Shown in pieces: positions 62,900 to 64,000 of a DNA stretch of 64,000 nucleotides. The notes beneath the pieces were generated by a model. The model searched no databases, was not told the origin of the DNA, and was given only the letters and a program-made list of their open reading frames with translations. Made by a program: the position numbers and the translations under genes. How positions within the stretch are numbered: position 1 is the first letter of the stretch; every line of letters begins with the position of its first letter. Source of the DNA: Sipunculus nudus (taxonomy: Eukaryota; Annelida; Sipuncula; Golfingiida; Sipunculidae); the NCBI GenBank assembly GCA_026874595.1, contig CM049306.1, forward strand, positions 47,244,019 to 47,308,018, read 5' to 3'.

Positions 62900-64000
62900 C
62901 ATTACATAAGCAATATATAAGTCTGCAAAGTTTAATGATGACAGCTGAAGCGGCTTTTGAGATATTTAAGAGCAGACGGTGGACATCGGACGGGGAACTC
63001 ATCATATATGATTTCACATAAGGGACTAAAAAGTAATGAAAACATACAAGTATCATTATTAAATGGTCCACCATATTCTTGAGACCGTTCCAAGAGAAGG
63101 TTCGCTCCATTCCGGTCCATCAGTGCATGATTCTCAGCCTTGTACCAATGGAAAGTTATACAGAAGATCGTGACATATCCATGATCTCAGAACATGTAAC
63201 GATTAATGGTGTGCGCCTTTGGAAATATATGTTTGATTAAAACTTAAGGAAAAAGAGAACACGTATACAAAGAAAAGTACTTTTTTCCTTTGCAAACAAA
63301 CATTCATGTAAGTTCACGGGAGGGATCTTGGAGGTCAGCTAGGTTAACAGAACAAAATGTGGTCGGACATGGTCCTTAGAGGGCCCCGCATTTCTGGTAT
63401 AGTGCTGGACTATTTTAAATATGGGTAAAAAGTTGAGTTCATAGTTTTAATATATGACAAGCAGAAACAGGTTTTTATCAATGTGCAAAAATCCTACTGG
63501 TTTATATCAAATTAAATAGATATGTTTAAAATAATGTGTGCAATACAAAATAACCGATTGTATCTGGCGGCCATATTTGATTTTGGACGGGTCTGTAATT
63601 CGATAGGGATGGAGTTCTCATACACACCAAACAAAGGTGTGTAGATCAAAGGTTGTCTGTTTGTGTAAATGTGTGCGCAGAATCTCCGATTGTGATTTGT
63701 TTGTCATAACATGCGAGTCGGAAAATCTCCAATCGTCCTCTGGCTACGCTCTTTCCACAGCGCTTCATCAATAGGCCAACTACCTATATCGTAAGCGCTG
63801 TTTGTTATGACCTTGTATCCTGAATCTCTACACCAGAGGGGAGCACTCTATTTTGGTCCAATCAGATGAGACCCTGTGCTGGAAGACAAAACGGTTTACC
63901 AGCCAAGCGAGGAATACACGAATCCAATGTTGTTAATTTCTTTTTGAGTGACAGCTCATCGCCCCGGCAACCATTTGAACAGGCCACAGGCTCAGAGAGA
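62900..64000. other. No supported gene
   Basis: AT-rich sequence with frames under 90 codons and no recognised repeat partner in the window. Confidence 0.4.

Overview
This is an AT-rich, gene-poor, repeat-dense stretch of an animal nuclear genome, most likely a bivalve or other mollusc. The reasons are an intronless, type II GT31 galactosyltransferase gene, many long (TA)n tracts, pogo-like MITEs, tRNA-derived SINEs, poly-G-linked GGCGGATCC repeats and a Penelope/retrozyme-type hammerhead ribozyme. This assignment is inference; no marker gene fixes the phylum. Nothing bacterial is present. Most short open frames are chance frames inside repeats, and several begin at GTG or TTG, which a nuclear gene would not use.

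Two protein-coding genes can be supported, both on the minus strand. (1) At 56228-57439 there is a single-exon beta-1,3-galactosyltransferase-like gene of 403 residues with a membrane anchor, DDD motif and downstream AATAAA. (2) At 13434-15463 there is a three-exon gene that I assembled from splice sites. It has a signal-peptide exon, two further exons in matching phase, a TATA box at the expected distance upstream and an AATAAA downstream. It encodes a small secreted protein of about 144 residues that I do not recognise. Its 3' end is uncertain, because a second acceptor offers an alternative C-terminus.

The most striking non-coding signal is a complete type I hammerhead ribozyme core at 15161-15216 on the minus strand. 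It lies inside intron 1 of the secreted-protein gene and in the same orientation as that gene. It resembles those carried by Penelope-like elements and metazoan retrozymes.

The rest is mainly repeats. 5180-8830, 40700-43050 and 44216-44760 hold copies of one dispersed family, with a MITE nested in it. 43057-44213 is a decayed LINE reverse-transcriptase ORF. 20879-21463, 35431-35621 and 61702-61885 are pogo/Tigger-like MITEs. 5931-6367, 50573-51036 and 54519-54978 are another MITE family. 52217-52759 is a TIR element beginning CTATAGTCC. 24838-28140 and 31100-31615 share a tandem unit of about 372 bp in opposite orientations. 48830-49800 is a tandem array of about 330 bp. tRNA-derived SINEs lie at 48082, 62290, 33280 and 16785. 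A possible LTR-like promoter unit interrupts a tandem array at 29570-30430. The two genes show no functional link to each other.
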